Source of the DNA: Meridianimarinicoccus aquatilis
GTDB lineage: Bacteria > Pseudomonadota > Alphaproteobacteria > Rhodobacterales > Rhodobacteraceae
Direction: 5' to 3'
Assembly: GCF_004358675.1 (NCBI RefSeq)
Contig: NZ_SMZO01000008.1
Coordinates: 74,074 to 109,741, forward strand
Length of the DNA stretch: 35,668 bases
The notes beneath the pieces were generated by a model. The model ran no database searches. It was not told the origin of the DNA and was given only the letters and a program-made list of their open reading frames with translations. A program made the translations under genes and the position numbers. Below, in pieces: positions 1 through 15,100 of this stretch (positions within the stretch are counted from its first letter, which is position 1; each line of letters starts with the position of its first letter).

Positions 1-3000
1 CATCAATGTCGGTGAAGGACGCCGCGATCACAACCGAGGGGCCATCCTCGTTTGCCGCCGCCGCAACAGCCGACGCAACTGGCGCATCGTTCGCCCCGTT
101 GATCGTCACCGTGACAACCGCCGTGTCGCTGCCGCCCTGCCCGTCATCCACCGTGTAGCTGAACGTATCCGTCGCCGTCTCGCCAAAGGCCAGCGCCTCG
201 AACGCGCCATTGGGGTCGTACCCGAACGTGCCGTCGCCATTGTCCGTCACAAGACCAAGCGTGCCGGTCACGTCAAGCGATGTGACAGTCAAAGTATCGC
301 CATTACCATCGGTGTCATTGCTCGTCGCATTTATGACGATCGCCGGGCCGTCTTCTGGCGTAACCGCTGCATCAGCATTGGCAACTGGCGGAAGGTTGGA
401 CCCGCCCACCGCAATGGTCACGGTGGCGATATCAGTGCCACCATTGCCGTCGCTGATGGTATAACTGAACGTATCAAACGCCGTGAGCCCGACACCCAAT
501 CCCGTGAACGCACCGTTCTGATCGTAGGTGAAGGTCCCATCTGCGTTCAGCGTCACAAGCCCGCCACTATCGGTCGCCACAGCGTTCCCGAGTCCGGATT
601 CTGCGCCCTGAACCTCAATCACGTTCAACGTGTCGCCAGTGTCGACATCGGTGTCGTTGGTCAGCACTGTATCGTTAAGCGTCCCATCCACAGCCACACC
701 AAAGAGATCATCCACCGCATCCGGGGTGTCGTTCTCTCCGGTGATGTTCACCAACACGGTTGCTGTGTCGGTTCCACCATCGCCATCGGAAAGTCGGTAC
801 GTGAAGCTGTCTGTATCGGCCGCACCGGCAGACAGAGCCTCAAACGCGCCATTTGCGTCATAGGTGAAAGTCCCGTCGCCATCACGCGTGACAAGCGCCC
901 CGCTAGGCAACAAGACTGAATTGCCGATGGCAAGGCTGCCACCATTGAGCTGATCGGCCACCAGAACGGTGCCGACATCAGGGTCACTATCCGCACCGCC
1001 GCCATTATTGGCCAGAACGTCGACAACAACGCTGGCGCTTTCGGAAATGGCAACGGTATCGGTAAAGGCGGTCGGCGCATCGTTCACACCCGTGATCGTG
1101 ACCGTGATGCTGCCAGTATCAGTGCCTGCGTTGCCGTCTGTGATGCTATAAACAAATGTGTCTGACCCAGACGGCCCACCCGGCGCGAGACTGTCAAACG
1201 CACCATTCGGATCATAGGTGACTGTGCCATCAATGTTCAGCGTGGCCAGTGCGCCGGATGGCAATGCCAACGCAACGCCAACAGTCGCGACCTGTCCTGC
1301 AATTGTCGCCACGCTGACAGTATCACCATCTGCATCGCTGTCATTGCCCAGGACAGCAATACCGGTTGTGCTGTCTTCGTCGGTGGTGCCTGTGTCATCC
1401 AATGCAACCGGCGCAGTGCTGGACCCGGTGATGCTGAGCGTCACTGTCGCTGTGTCCGTCACCCCACGGGCATCGCTGATCGTGTATGTAAAGCTCTCGC
1501 TTGCAGTTTGACCGTTTTGCAAGCTGTCGAATTGCCCGTTCGGATCATAACTGAACGTACCCCCGGCATTGACTTGCAACAGCGCGCCCGAGCCCAGAGT
1601 GATCTGGGTCCCGACCACTGCGGCGCCATCGATCAGCGTGACAAAGGGCACATCGCCAGTGTCAGGATCAATGTCATTGTTGGTCAGCGACAAACCAGTC
1701 AGCACTGCGGATTTGCCGACCGAAAATGCGTCGTCGAGTGCGTCTGGCGCGTCATTCAAACCGGTCACCGAAACGGTCAGAACAGCCGGGTTTGTGCCAC
1801 CATTGCCGTCGGATGCGCGGTAACTGATCGCATCAAGCCGCGTATCGCCCTGCGCCAGGTCGTCGAACGCACCATTCGGATCGTAGTCGAATGTGCCGTC
1901 TGCATTGATCGTGAACTGGCCGCCCGCGCTGCCCGCCGTTGGCACACCAAGTGCCAGAGCAGATCCGCCAACCAGATCCACTGTAAGCACATCATTGGTA
2001 TCTGGGTCCGTGTCATTGGTCAGCACATTGCCGCCACTGATTGCCGTGTCTTGATCGGTGCTTGCGATATCTGACAATGCCAGCGGTGCATCGTTCGCAC
2101 CATCAATGCGGATGGTTACCGATGCACTGTCGGACCCCCCATTTCCATCGGCGATGGTGTAGGTAAAGCCGTCATTGGCCGACTCTCCCATGCCCAATCC
2201 GTCAAACACACCGTTCTGCTGATAATCGAACGTGCCCCCGGCATTCACCCGCAGTGACGCGCCCGAAGCCAACGTGATGAACCCGCCGACATTGGCCGCA
2301 AGCCCGTTCACGGACACAACGGAAATCGCATCGCCGTCGGGGTCACTGTCCGGTCCGGTCGACCCGACAAAAAGCGGCGCGCCGGCCACATTCACATCCT
2401 CGGTCACGATCTGAAGATCATCGCCCGCCACTGGGTTCTGGTTGGTGCCGTTGATCGTGATGTCAACGGTGGCGCTATCTGTGCCGCCACGACCGTCACT
2501 GACCAGATAGCCAAAGCTGTCGGCTCCCGAGCCGGTAAAGGCCCCGTTCGGATCATAGGTGACATCGCCGGTCGTTGTATCAAGTGTTACGAGCGCGCCC
2601 GTCGCGGTCACAGTCCCCTGGAACACACCGCCACCCTGATCGGTGACAGCGCTCACCGACGCGTCAAAGCCGGTCACGGAAACGGTGTTCCCATCCACGT
2701 CAGTATCGTTGGTCAGAACATTCAGGGTCACGGTCGCGTCGTCATTCACGCTGGCCCCATCATCCGCTGCCACCGGTGCGTCGTTCTGGCCGTCAATCGT
2801 CACGGTTACGCTGCGTGTTGCGTTCAGCAGACCATCCGTCGCCGTGTAGCTAAAGCTGTCAGATCCAAACTGGAAATCAGCCAAGCCTTCGAACTGCCCG
2901 TTCGGATCATAGCTATAGCTGCCATCAGCATTTACGGTCAGCAGCGCGCCAGAGGCCAGAGTGATCTGCACATCGACATTTGCCGACTGACCATCCACAG

Positions 3001-3130
3001 CAGAAACGGTGATCGCGTCACCACCGGGATCAACGTCATTGGCCAGCAGGTTGCCCGTGTTGGCCGGCCCGTCTTCGCTTACGGTGAAGTTGTCGCTGCC
3101 CAAGATCGGGGCCGCGTTCTCGACCGTGAC
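1..3130 (-). repeat. VCBS / tandem-95 (cadherin-like) repeat array
   Basis: Within the giant protein, repeat starts of the type NDAPVAxDD recur near 3120, 2785, 2440, 2100, 1765, 1425, 1085, 740, 395 and 95, a period of about 335-350 bases (112-116 residues). Each unit has a conserved NDxDxDxxD loop, a YDPNGAF(D/E)xL strand and a (F/S)YTIxDGxGGTDxAxVTVxI end. These are calcium-dependent Ig-like modules in known families. The array continues beyond base 1. Confidence 0.85.
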
Positions 3131-6100
3131 GACAAATGTGTCGGTTTCAACTGCGTTGGCGGCGCCAGAATTGTCGTCCACCGTCACTGTAACGGTATAG
3201 ACACCCTCAGCTGAATAGGACCGCGACAAGGTTGGTGTCAGGTCCGAAGTTGTAAAGACCTGCGCCGCGCTGCCATCGCCGAAATCAACCGTGAAGGTCC
3301 GGCTATCGACGTCCGGGTCAGTCAGTTGCAATTGCCGCGACAAGGCCACGCCTTCGCCGATGGTGGTATCCGCCCCGGCTTCGAGGCCGGGCGCATCATT
3401 GACCGGCGTTATCGTGATACCCGCCAAAGCCGCTGTCGGAGCGAAGGAAATGCCGTCCGACCCGGTCCACTGAAAGCTGTCTGCCCCATTGAAGTCTTGA
3501 TTTCCAAGGTAAACCAGATTGCCCGCAAGCAGGTCTGCCCGAACGATTTCCTGCCCGGCCAATACTGGCGTGCCCGACAGGGTGATCACCCCGTCATTGG
3601 GGAAGGTATCGATGCGGATAACCTGAAGCGTGTTCCCATCGGGGTCAGAGAAGCCTGCGTCGAACAAGGATGCGTCCAAGACAATCGCCGTATCTTCGAC
3701 ACCCGTGGCGCTGATTGGTGAGAGCACCGGTGCATCGTTGCCATAGACCTGCAACAGCGTTGAGCCGTTGAAGGCAACAACAAAGCCACCACCGGGCAGT
3801 GCCGTGATGTCGGGCTGGTTCTGCGTGCTCAGGAACGTCGTGTTGACCTGAAACTGACTATCCAGCCGGTTGCCTGCCGCATCATATTGCTGCGCAAACA
3901 CGCCTTGGCCGCTGCCATCAGTGCCGTTGCTGTCAACCCACGCGATCACGAACCCGCCGGTATCCAAACCCGTGATGACGGGATCAAATTGCGACGAAAT
4001 GCGCTGATCGTTGACCCGGAACTCTTCTGTGACCGGCGTGCCGTCAACGCCATAGATCTGCGCGAAAACGCCGGTCGAACTTTGATCAGCCGTGTTGTCT
4101 TCCCACGCCACGACAATGTCGCCATTGACCAGCACGGTTATCACCGGATCCGACTGTGAGCTGGCTGTGGTCGTGTTGATCTGGAATTCCGTGCCTTGCG
4201 CCAGACCGGTCGCGTCATAGCGTTGGGCAAAGATCCCGTTGACGTCGCCGTCCGCGCCGCTTCTGTCTTCCCATGTGATCAGGAAACCGCCATCATTCAA
4301 CGCGGTTATGGACGGGTCACCCTGACTGCCTGCTGTCGTGGTGTTGACCACGAACTGCTGGCCCAACGCGGTGCCGCTGGCGTCGAAAATACGCCCCAGA
4401 ACACCTTGATTGTCGCCATCCGACGCCCCTGCCGAATTGACGGATTCCCACGTCACCACAAAGCGATCATCACTCAGAACGGCAACAGACGCGTTGTTCT
4501 GCGTGGAACTCGTCAGCGATGGCACGATGAATTCTGTGCCGCTCAGCGTGCCGTCAGGGTTGAAGATTTGCGCCGCAACGCCGGTCGAACTTGCGTCGAT
4601 GGTTTGATCGCTCCAGACGACCACGAAGCCGCCGGTCGAAAAGCCCGCTACGTCTGCGTCGCTTTGGGTTCCGCTCACGCTTGTTGTGTTGACGCGGAAT
4701 TCGTCGGTTACCCCATCGGCGAGCCCGGTTCCGTCGCGCCCAACAGGGTTGCCCAGACTGTCAAAGCGTTGCGCCAGCAACCCGGTGCCGGACCCATCTG
4801 CGCCACTGCTTTCGAACACAGCGATAAAGTCGCCCCCAGTTCCGGGAAGTCCGGCAATTTTTGGCGCCGCCTCAGACCCGGTGTCGGTGGTGTTGATCGT
4901 ACGCTCGCCGCCCACGGCAACAGCCGCATCCGGCGTCGGTGTTATGTTGATCGTGACCAGTTGCGGATCAGAGGCCCCACCGTCGCCATCCGTCACCTGA
5001 ATGCGCAACTCACGCGTCGGCAGCGGATCGTCGGAAATGTTGCGATAGGTCAGATTTTCGACCAGCAGTTCGACCAATTCGGGCGTCGCATTGTTGGTCA
5101 GGCTCAGTTCAAAGACAGAACCGTTTTGGCCGTTCTGCACAATGCTCGCCACCAATACGCCGTCGATGCTGACCGCGACGCCGCTAATGCTGATCCTGTC
5201 TGTTTGGCGCAGGCCAAGCTGGTCTTGCGTAAGGTCATCTGGCGCATTGATCTGATTGATAAGTGGCGCCGATGAAATCAAGTTGGAGACAAGGATTGAC
5301 CCACCCGCGAAATCTGTGGCTGTCGGATGCGAAACCGCCGCCGCCGCATTCGCGTCAATCAGCTGCGGCAGCCCATTCAACGTATTCTCGGCATAAGTGA
5401 CGGTGCGGTTCACCCCTGCCAACACAGGACCCTGCCCGAAGTTGAAGTCCGTTGGATCACCAATAATCCGATGGAAGACCCCGTTGCCGCTTCCGTCGCC
5501 CGCACCGGCACTGGTCTGCGACGTAAAGGACACCACAAAATTGCCATCCGGAAGCGCGGCTATTTTGCCTTCATTTTGACTGGACGAGAATTCTTCGTTG
5601 ACCTGGACCGGCCCATCGATGCGGGCCCCGGTTGCATCATATTGTTGAAGATATACCCCGATGCCCGAGCCGTCAGTGCCGTTGCTGTCGGAATAGGTGA
5701 TCGCAAATCCGCCACCTTGTGTGGCTGCCACGTCCGGCTGGTATTGGTTTCCGTTGACGACGCTGTTCACAAGGAACTGCGTGCCCACAGGAACGCCGGA
5801 CGCATCAAACTGCTGCGCATAGACCCCGGGTGAGGTCGTATAGGAAAAGTCATCGCCCCTGTCAGACCGGAACACGACGACATAGCCGCCCCCATCCAAA
5901 GCAGCGATACGCGGTTCATATTGCGATGCACGAACGGTCGTGTTGACCAAAGTCGGAAGGCCCGTCGCGGTGCCATCCGCCGCATAGCGCTGCAAGAAGA
6001 CACCCGCATCGTTGACGCCGGGATTGTCGATGAAGTTGCTTTGAAACACCACCGCGAAGGTGCCGTCAGCTTGCGCCGCGACGTCGGGGTTCGCGAGGCC

Positions 6101-9100
6101 GTTTGCACCTGCTTGCACGATCTCAAACTCTGCGCCGACAGCGCCGCCCTGATCGTCATAGCGTTGGCCCACAATCCGATCCGATTGGAAAGTGGATCGT
6201 TGCAGCGCCTGATGCACCATCACGAAACCGCCACCATCGAACGCTTCTAGCACCGGCGCAGACGGGCTTCGCGTAACCGGGCTGTCATGGGCCACTTCGC
6301 CGCCAACCTTCGCATTCGCTGCGTCGAAGACCTGAAACACGATTTCCGTATCAAAGTGGTCACTGTTGACCCGCGATGTGTCACGCCACGCGACAACGAA
6401 GCCCCCATTGCCCAGGCCCACGACTTCGGCATCGCTTTGGCTGCCCACTGTTGTCGTATTTACTAGGATCTCTCCGCCCACCGGTGCGCCTGCTGCGTCG
6501 TACCGCTGTGCAAAGACGCCCTGGTCATTATCGCCAGTCGCATCCTGATTGGTCGACGTCCACACGATGACATAGCCGCCATCTGCCATCGCGGCGACGT
6601 GGCTGTCGGTCTGTTCGCCGATGGTAAAGCTGTTGGTTTGCGCTTCGCCGCCAACGGCGACACCGCCATCGGTCTCGGGCGCGATGCTGATATTCAGCGT
6701 CTGACGCGTTGCGCCGCCATCACCGTCGGTCAACTGCACCGCGATTTCCCGCGTCGTTGTCGGATCGTCGGACGTATTGGCATAGCCAAGCGACCGCACG
6801 ACCGCTTTGACCGCATTCGCGTCGGCTGACGCATTGAACGTGATCTCGAGCGGCGCACCATTTGCGCCATCTGACCCGATTGTCCCCACATCGGTGCCGT
6901 TCACCCGAACGGTCGTCCCGGCAACGGTAACCTGCGCTGACGGGATCAGCACAAGCTGGTCCTGCGCAAAGTCATCTGGCGCGGCGAATTGCGCCTGAAC
7001 CGTCGCATTTTCTACCATGGACACGGTCAGAACGCCGCCAGCAAAATCGGCGCTATCTGCATCACCGAGTCCGATGGTTTCCGCGATATGTTGCGCGCTT
7101 GCATTCACGGCGCTTTCCGTGAGGTTCAGGTCCGTAATTCCAACGATTACGGGTGCGCCCGATGTGGCAGCGCTGCTGCTGAACACTTGCTGGAAGACAC
7201 CACTTGAAGATCCGTCACCCGCCGTTCCCGAGGTCGCCGACACCCAGTTGACCACAAACCCGCCGCCCGGCAACGCTGTGACCACAGGTGCGTTCTGGCT
7301 GGAACTGACTTCGGTATTGATCTGGAACTGGCCGTCCACACGATCGCCGTTGGCGGCGTATTCCTGCCCAAAGACGCCCTCGCCCGACCCGTCGGCGGAA
7401 TTATCCGTCCAAACGACAACCCAACCACCAGTGGTGAGCGCCACGATCTCAGGGTCATATTGGGAATTGACCGTCACTTCGTTCACGCGGATTTCGCCGC
7501 CAACCGGGCTGCCTGCGGCCGTGAACCGCTGAAGCATCACAGCCGAGCCGCTACCGTCTAGGCCGCTGTTATCGCGCCAGGCCACAACAAAATCACCGCC
7601 AGCAAGAGCAGCAACAGTTGGCTCATACTGGTCGCCAACCGTGGTCGTGTTCACTGCAAATTCAGACCCGACCGGGGCACCTGCTGCGTCGAACAAGCGT
7701 GCAAAGACACCGTTGCTGTTACCATCGCCCGCGGGCGCGGAAGCGACCGACGTCCAGACAGCGACACTGCCACCGCCCGAAAGTGCGGCAACGGCCGGCT
7801 CGAATTGGGTTGATGACGTCTGTGAATTGACCTGCACGGACGGCCCTGCTGCAACGCCGGTATCGGTAAACACGCGCTGGAACACGCCAGCCCCGCTTCC
7901 ATCCGCACCGCTGTCATCGCGGTACGCGATGATCAAATCGCCCGCTGCGGTCGCGGTGATTGCAGGATCGGACTGAGTGCTGCTGAACTGATCATTGACC
8001 AGAAATTCAGCCGTGGCCGGGGTCCCGTCCGTATTGAAAACGCGCGCAATGACTTCGTTCCCACTGGATTGTCCGGCCGCTTCGGCCGCTGGGTTGGCCG
8101 AGCTGGTATCAACCCAAGCCACGGCAAACCCACCTGTCGGCAGGCCGGTTGCCACGGGCGCCTCTTGCCCAAACTCGGTATGGCTGTTGATGCGGAATTC
8201 TGAACCGACCGGATCACCGTTTAAATCAAACAGCTGGGCAAAAACGCCGTTGCCCGTGTCCTGTGACCGATCTTGACCTGTGCTTGCCCAGACCGACACC
8301 GTACCGATCTGGGTGCCGGATGTGTCGAACACCGCAGCGACAGACGGGCTGAACTGGTTGTTTTCGGTTTGTGTATTGACCTGCCATTCGCCTTCGACAG
8401 GAAGCGCGGTGCGATCCTGTTCTGGGGTAACGGTCAATACAATTGGGGAACTCGTGACAGAGCCACCATCACCGTCACTGACCTGAACGATGACGGAGCG
8501 GCTGTCAGCGGGGTTCTGTGAGGTCGACGCGAAGCTGAGGCGCGACAGAACCGCCTCGACACGTTCCGGTGTCGCACCAGCGCCCAGATCAATAGCAAGA
8601 TCCGCGCCGCCAAGACCGTTCAAAGCGGCACTGATCGTCCCGACCGTCACTCCGCCCACCAAGACAGAAGTACCCGCCACAGTCACGCCATTGCCTGCAA
8701 GAACGCCAAAGGCGTCAGCCGTCGGCCCGGCTTCTGACCCGAGTTGACCAGCCAGCGCGCTGTCAGTGGTCACGACGCGGGCCAGCAAAATGCGCCCGCC
8801 GTCCATATCGGGTGAGTCCGCATCTGTCAGCGACAAAACACCATCGGTGTCAATCAGTTGCGGCCCTCCATTGATCGCCGCCTCATCAAAGCTGGCGTCG
8901 GCGGGCAACCCAACCATTACGGGCGCTTCGGCCCCGGCGGGACGTGCAGGAGCATCAAACAGTTTCTGGAACACACCGTTGGATGATCCATCCCCGGCGG
9001 TTGCAGAGGTCTGAGAATGCCATCCGGTCACCATTGTGCCATTGGTCAGCGTGGCCAATGTGACCCCCGCCTGCGTGCTGCTGGTTTCGGAGTTTACCAA

Positions 9101-12100
9101 GTAGGCAATACCAAGCGCACTGCCATCTGCCGCGTAGTCACGGGCAACGACCCCGACACCGCTGGGATCAGCCACGCCGCTTGAGTCTTCCCATGCGATC
9201 GTGAAGCCGCCGCCCGGTCGCCCGATCACAGCAGCAAATTGTTGCACCGACGCGGTCTGCGTGTTCACTTCGAACTCACTGCCCTGCGCGGCCCCGGTCG
9301 TATCGTAAATCTGCGCAAAAACACCTTCACTGCTGGCATCCGGCCCTTGCCAAACCACAACGAACCCACCCGAAGGCAGGGTCGCGCTGGTTTCCAGCAC
9401 GGCAACAGACGGGTTCGACTGGCTTCCGGCCGTTGTGGTATTGATCAGCGTTTCGGCCGCGCCCAAGGTGGTTCCGTCAAAGCTGACAAGTGCCCCAGTG
9501 GACTCCACGCGCTGAGCATAGATGCCACCGCTTGCGCCATCTTCCCCGCCAAAATCCGTCCAAATGACAACGACATCACCGCCGGGCAATGTTGCCATGC
9601 TCGGCTGACTTTGCGTGCTCAGGGTCGTGGTATTGATCTGGAATTCAGACCCTTCTGCCGCACCTGCGGCGTCAAAGACCCGCCCGAAGATTCCGGTGCC
9701 ATTCCCATCTCCCGCCGTGGCAGATGTGTTCGACACCCAAGTCGCCATGAAGCGGCCCGAGTCCAAGGATGCAAGTTGAGGCTCGGATTGGGTCGATGAA
9801 GTCTCGTCATTGATCTGGATAACGGCGCCCTGAGCGGTGCCCACGGCATCAAACCGCTGCCCGAACACACCTACCCCGCTGCCATCGCGCCCGTTGTTGT
9901 CTGACCATGCGACAACAAAGTCGCCCGTCGACAAACCAATCACGACCGGTTCGTTCTGTGCGCCCAATGCGGCATCATTCACACGAAACTCTGCGCCCTG
10001 CTTCTGGCCGAATTCATCGTAAATCTGCGCAAAAACGCCATCTTGCGCGTTCGGGCTTTCCTGCCGGTCCGACTTCCAGACAAACACATAGCCACCACCG
10101 GCCAAGGCTGCGACCTGTGCATCGTCCTGCGCATTCGGGGTGAAGGTGTTGACCTGCTGTTCTTCGCCCGATGCCGGCGCAATATCCACAATGTCACGGT
10201 CGACTGGCAAAGTGACCCGGTTGAACTGTGTCTGCGCCCCGGCCCCATTGCGCACAACGACGTCCCAACCGGCCGTTGTGGAATTGAAACCACCGGTAAG
10301 CTGATAGGTGAGCGACTCTACCAAGGCTTCCACAGCGTCCGCCGTTGCAGCAGCGGTCAGATCAATCTGAAGCGCGGCGCCATCGATACCCGTGCTTGTG
10401 CCATTCACCGTGCCAATCACGGTGCCACCAAAGGTGACACTGGTACCGTCAAAGCCGATCTGTCCCGCACCAGTGCCCTGATCGAGGACGGACAATTGCT
10501 GTGTTGTTGCACCGGAGAAGACGTTGGTTATTCGGACATACCCACCATTGAAGGTGGTCCCTGCAAAATCATCGAAATCCACATCGGAATCGATGACCAG
10601 CGGTTGCGCAATCAACGCAGTCTCCGTTGTCCCTGGAAGCTCTCTTTCCTGTTGGTTCTCTGTCAGACCCCAATCGCCCAAGCTCAGCCCGCTTGCCGGA
10701 TCGTTGCCCGAAGAAATTGAAACATGGATCGACTGTGGCTCGCTTCGTCCGCCGGATCCGTCGGTCAGAGTCAGGCCAATGGACCGGTTCGTGGACGAAA
10801 CATTTGCGGCCGCATCGGTGGACTCATAGGCAAGATGTTCAACCAAAAGCTGCACTGCCGCCGCATCCGCCGCAGCGACAAGATCAATCCGCAGGCCAGC
10901 ACCGTTCGTGCCGTCCATAGTCGCATCGATAGTGCCGACGATGGTGCCATCCACGCGCAGTTCGGTCCCGGACGTGATGGTCACCGGGCCGCTTGAAAGA
11001 ACCGACAACTGATCGAACGCAGTACTGGGCTTCGTATAGAAAAGTTCCAGCACACCGCCGTCGAATGTTCCCCCGTCGGGATCGACAATCGCGACGCCAT
11101 TGTCCAAGGCACGGGGACCCGTCGTCACATCATTGGCATAGAGGGTTTTGTAGAGTTCAAAATCCTCGACCTGCGGGCTTGTGTCGGTCGCGGGGATGGA
11201 TTCAAAACGGCGCAAGGCAATACCGGTCGAGTTGCCGTCCCCGGACCCCGCGGATGTTGTCGCGGTGTAAACAGCGGTAAAGCCATCCGCGGTCGCGGCC
11301 AATGCAGGCTCGCTTTGTGTCGACGAGAACTCAAGGTTGATCTGCGTTTCGCCGTCGATCCGCTGGCCCGTCGCATCATAACGTTGGCCAAAAATCCCGG
11401 CACCGGACCCGTCGCGGCTGCTATCATCTCGCCACGCAACAACAAACCCGCCATCAGACAACGCCACGACATCGGGATCCGCTTGGGTGCTTGACGTCGA
11501 TGTATTGACGCGGAAGGCACTTCCGACGGGCGTGCCCGAAACATCATAGATTTTCGCGTATACACCGCCCAAGCTGCCATCGGCGACATCATCTGTCCAT
11601 GCAATGACATATCCGCCACCGGTCAAACCGGTCACAGTTGCTTCGGACTGGTCGTCTGCGGTCAGGTCATTGACCAAAACGTCATTACCAATTGGATTTC
11701 CAGCCGCGTCGTAGCGGCGGGCAAACACACCGTCTCTATCACCGTCGCCATCCGCACCGCTGGTGGCAGACGTAAACACGACCACATGGCCGTCATTGTT
11801 ACCGGACCCGTCCACAAGCGTGGCGACCGCAGGCTGGTTTTGGTTCCCCAACGTATTGGCAACGTTTACCACTTGCTCGGCTCCGACAGGGATCCCCGCG
11901 TTGTCGAAGCGCTGGCTCAGTACCGCGTCCACGCTCCCGTCGCCAGCGTCGGAATAGAAGGCAACCACGAACCCACCATCCACATATCCCGCGATGGCTG
12001 GATCACCCTGTGCCGAGGTGGTCGTTGTGTTGACCTGGATTTCGCCGCCAACCGCAGTTGCAGAGGCGTCAAAGACCTGCGCGGCCACTCGCGCGCTTGA

Positions 12101-15100
12101 CGTATCGCCACTGTCATCACGCCACGCGACGGCGAACCCCCCATTGCTGAGCGCAGTGACGGTCGGTTCGTATTGGCTGCTTGCTACCGTGCTGTTGATC
12201 AGGAATTCCGTCCCGGTCAGGACGCCAGCAGGATCGTATAGCTGGCCGTAAATCCCATAGGTAGACTGGCTGTCCTGATCGTAGCTGCGCCAGACAACAA
12301 CAGTGCTGCCATCTGTCAAGCTTGCCACATCCGGCTGTGACTGTTCGGAATTGTGGTGCGCATTCACAATTCGGTCAGGTCCGGCCACAAATGTGCTGTC
12401 TGCATCAGGCGCAACCGTCACATCCACGAACTGGCTTTGTGCGGAATTTCCATCACCATCCGACAGGTCCACTTGGACACGGCGCACAGGTGACGGGTCA
12501 TCGGACGGATTTGAATAGCCTAGGTTGCCAAGCAGCGCTTCGATCGTCTCGGATGTGGCGCTGGCGTTTAGGTCAATGATCAAAGGCTGACCGTCGGCGC
12601 CGTCGGACGCAATGGTGCCCACAACGGTGCCGTCCACCGACACGGTCGACCCCACACCGCTGCCCGAAAGCGTCACATCACCATTACCCACATCGCCTGT
12701 CACCAAACCAAGCTGGTCTTGTGCAACCCCATCGCGGCCCGCGAACTGTTCAATCGTGTTGAACGCCTCGTCGATACTGATGGCCAATTGACCACCATCA
12801 AAATTCGCACTGTCCAGATCACCGACGGCAACTGTGGCATCCGCGTCGATCCGGGTCAGACCGGCGTTCACATCCGCCTCGCTCAGGGTCACATCAGTCG
12901 ACAACCCGTCGATCACGGGGGCCGAGTCCAGCGAAAAGTCGGACGGATCACCGACGATCTGCTGGAACACACCATTGCCGGACCCATCGCCGACGCTGTT
13001 TTGCCAGACGGCAACCATGTTTCCATCAGGAAGCGCCGCGATGGAGGGGAGCCGATGGTTACCGTCGGTGGTCGTGTTGATCTGGAACTGCCCGTCAAGG
13101 CGCGCGCCGGTCGCCGAGTAGATTTGGCCGAAAACACCATCCGTCCCTACGAAATCCGTCCACGTAATCGCGAAGCGCCCGTCACTCAGGCCGGTTACAG
13201 TTGGCTCGCTTTGCGTATTGCTCCGCTGCTCGTTGACGACGAATTCACCACCTGCCGGAAGGGCGTCAGAGCCGAAACGCTGCGCTGCGACACCTGTGCC
13301 TGATCCGTCCTGCCCGCTGCCATCGGACCATGCGATGACAAAGCCGCCATCGCTGGTTGCACCGATTGACGGGGAATCTTGTGACCCGGCGGTTTCGCTG
13401 TTCACCTGGAATTCCGGACCGGTTGGCACGCCTGTCGCGCTGAACACCCGTGCGAAGATCCCGCCTGAACTTCCGTCACCGGCGGTGCCAGAGGTGACTG
13501 AACTCCATGTCACCACGATCCGCCCGTCGGCCAGAACCGCGATGTCACTGTCGTTCTGCGTAGAAGACGTTTCTGTGTTCACAATGACCGGGGTGCCCAC
13601 TTGTGCGCCGGCAGCATCGAAAATCCTCATCCCAACGCCGTTGCTACTGCCGTCCAGCCCAAAGGCGTCATAGCTGACCGCGAAACCGCCGCCTGGCAGA
13701 CCTGACACAGACGCATTGTCTTGCGTCGATCCAGTATCCCCGGCGTTGATCAGTGTTTCTGTCCCTTGCGCGGCTCCAGTTGCGTCGTAACGCTGGAAGA
13801 ACACGCCCGACGTGTCGCCGACGCCATTGCCGTCCCACGTCACGACCCAGCCGCCGTCGCTCAGAGATGCGACCGACGCGCGCTGCTGTGCGCCCGCTTC
13901 AGTAGAATTAACCTGAATCTCGCCGCCAGCGCGTGACCCATCCGGCCCATAGCGTTGCATAAAGACACCGTCGCCATTGCTGTCCTGGTCGTTCGATGTC
14001 CAGGCGACAACCCAGCCGCCATCGTTCAATGTCGCAACATCCGGTTCGTCTTGAGCGCCTGGAGTGAAACTGTTGACCTGCGTTTCGCCGCCCGCCGGGG
14101 TTGGTGCATCCGCTTCGGGGTCTGGCGTCACATCAAGCGTGAAAACCAGCGGCGCAGTGACCCCACCCTGGCCATCAACCACGCTGAGCGAAAATGTGCT
14201 CTGGGCTGCCGGGTCATCCGACACGGTCGTGTAGGTCAGCGCGCTTAGAAGCGTCTCAATGGAATTGGCATCCGTGCCGGGCAAAAACACGAGACGCAGA
14301 TCATTCCCGGCTTGCCCATCTTCCGCAATCGTCGCGACATCTGTTCCGTCAACCGTCAACGTGGAGGGGCCATTCAGCCCGACGCGGCCACCCGTCTGCA
14401 CGGAAAGGTTGAATTGCGCCACGTCATCCGGTGCGTTGTAATCAAGGATGTCCACAGACGTGGTGACGCGCCGCAGTGTCAGTGAACCGCCGCCAAAATC
14501 GGTTGTATCTGAATCCGCAATCGATGCAGCGCCTGCCGGGAACAAAAGCGCACCGGCATTGGCCGCCGTCTCGGTCAGAACGACCCCTTGCGCAAGGCCC
14601 GAAACCACCGGCGCCGCCGATGCCGTAAGCTCGGCTGGATCACCGACCAATTGTTGGAAAATACCGTCGGACGATCCATCCCCAGCCGTCCCTGATGCAT
14701 CGGACTGCCACAGAACCACGTAATTGCCGTTTGGCAGCGCGGTCATGGCAGATTGGTCCTGCGTTGCATCAACTTCGGTGTTCAAAAGAACTTCGCTGTC
14801 AAGGCGCGTTCCATCCGCATCAAAAACCTGCGCGAATACGTCAGAGCCGCTACCGGGTGCCGGTGTGGTGGTGTCGGTCCAGGACACGACGAAACCGCCC
14901 GTATCTAGGGCAATGATCGCAGGATCGGTCTGGTCGCCCGACGTGCTGTCATTGACGCGCACCTCTCCCCCGATTGGCGTGCCCGTGTCGCTGAAGCGCT
15001 GGACGAAGATCCCTCCTTGGCTGCCATCCTGCGCTTCTGACCGCCACGCAATTGCGAAGCCGCCGCCATTCAACGCTGCGATGACGGATTGGCTTTGTGC

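Noticed and set aside
4196-5275. 359-codon plus-strand open frame opposite the giant gene, and similar long ones (for example 16682-17680, 1508-2074)
   Set aside because: Their sequences repeat with the period of the minus-strand repeats and are rich in Arg, His and Cys; they are antisense images of a high-GC repeat gene.
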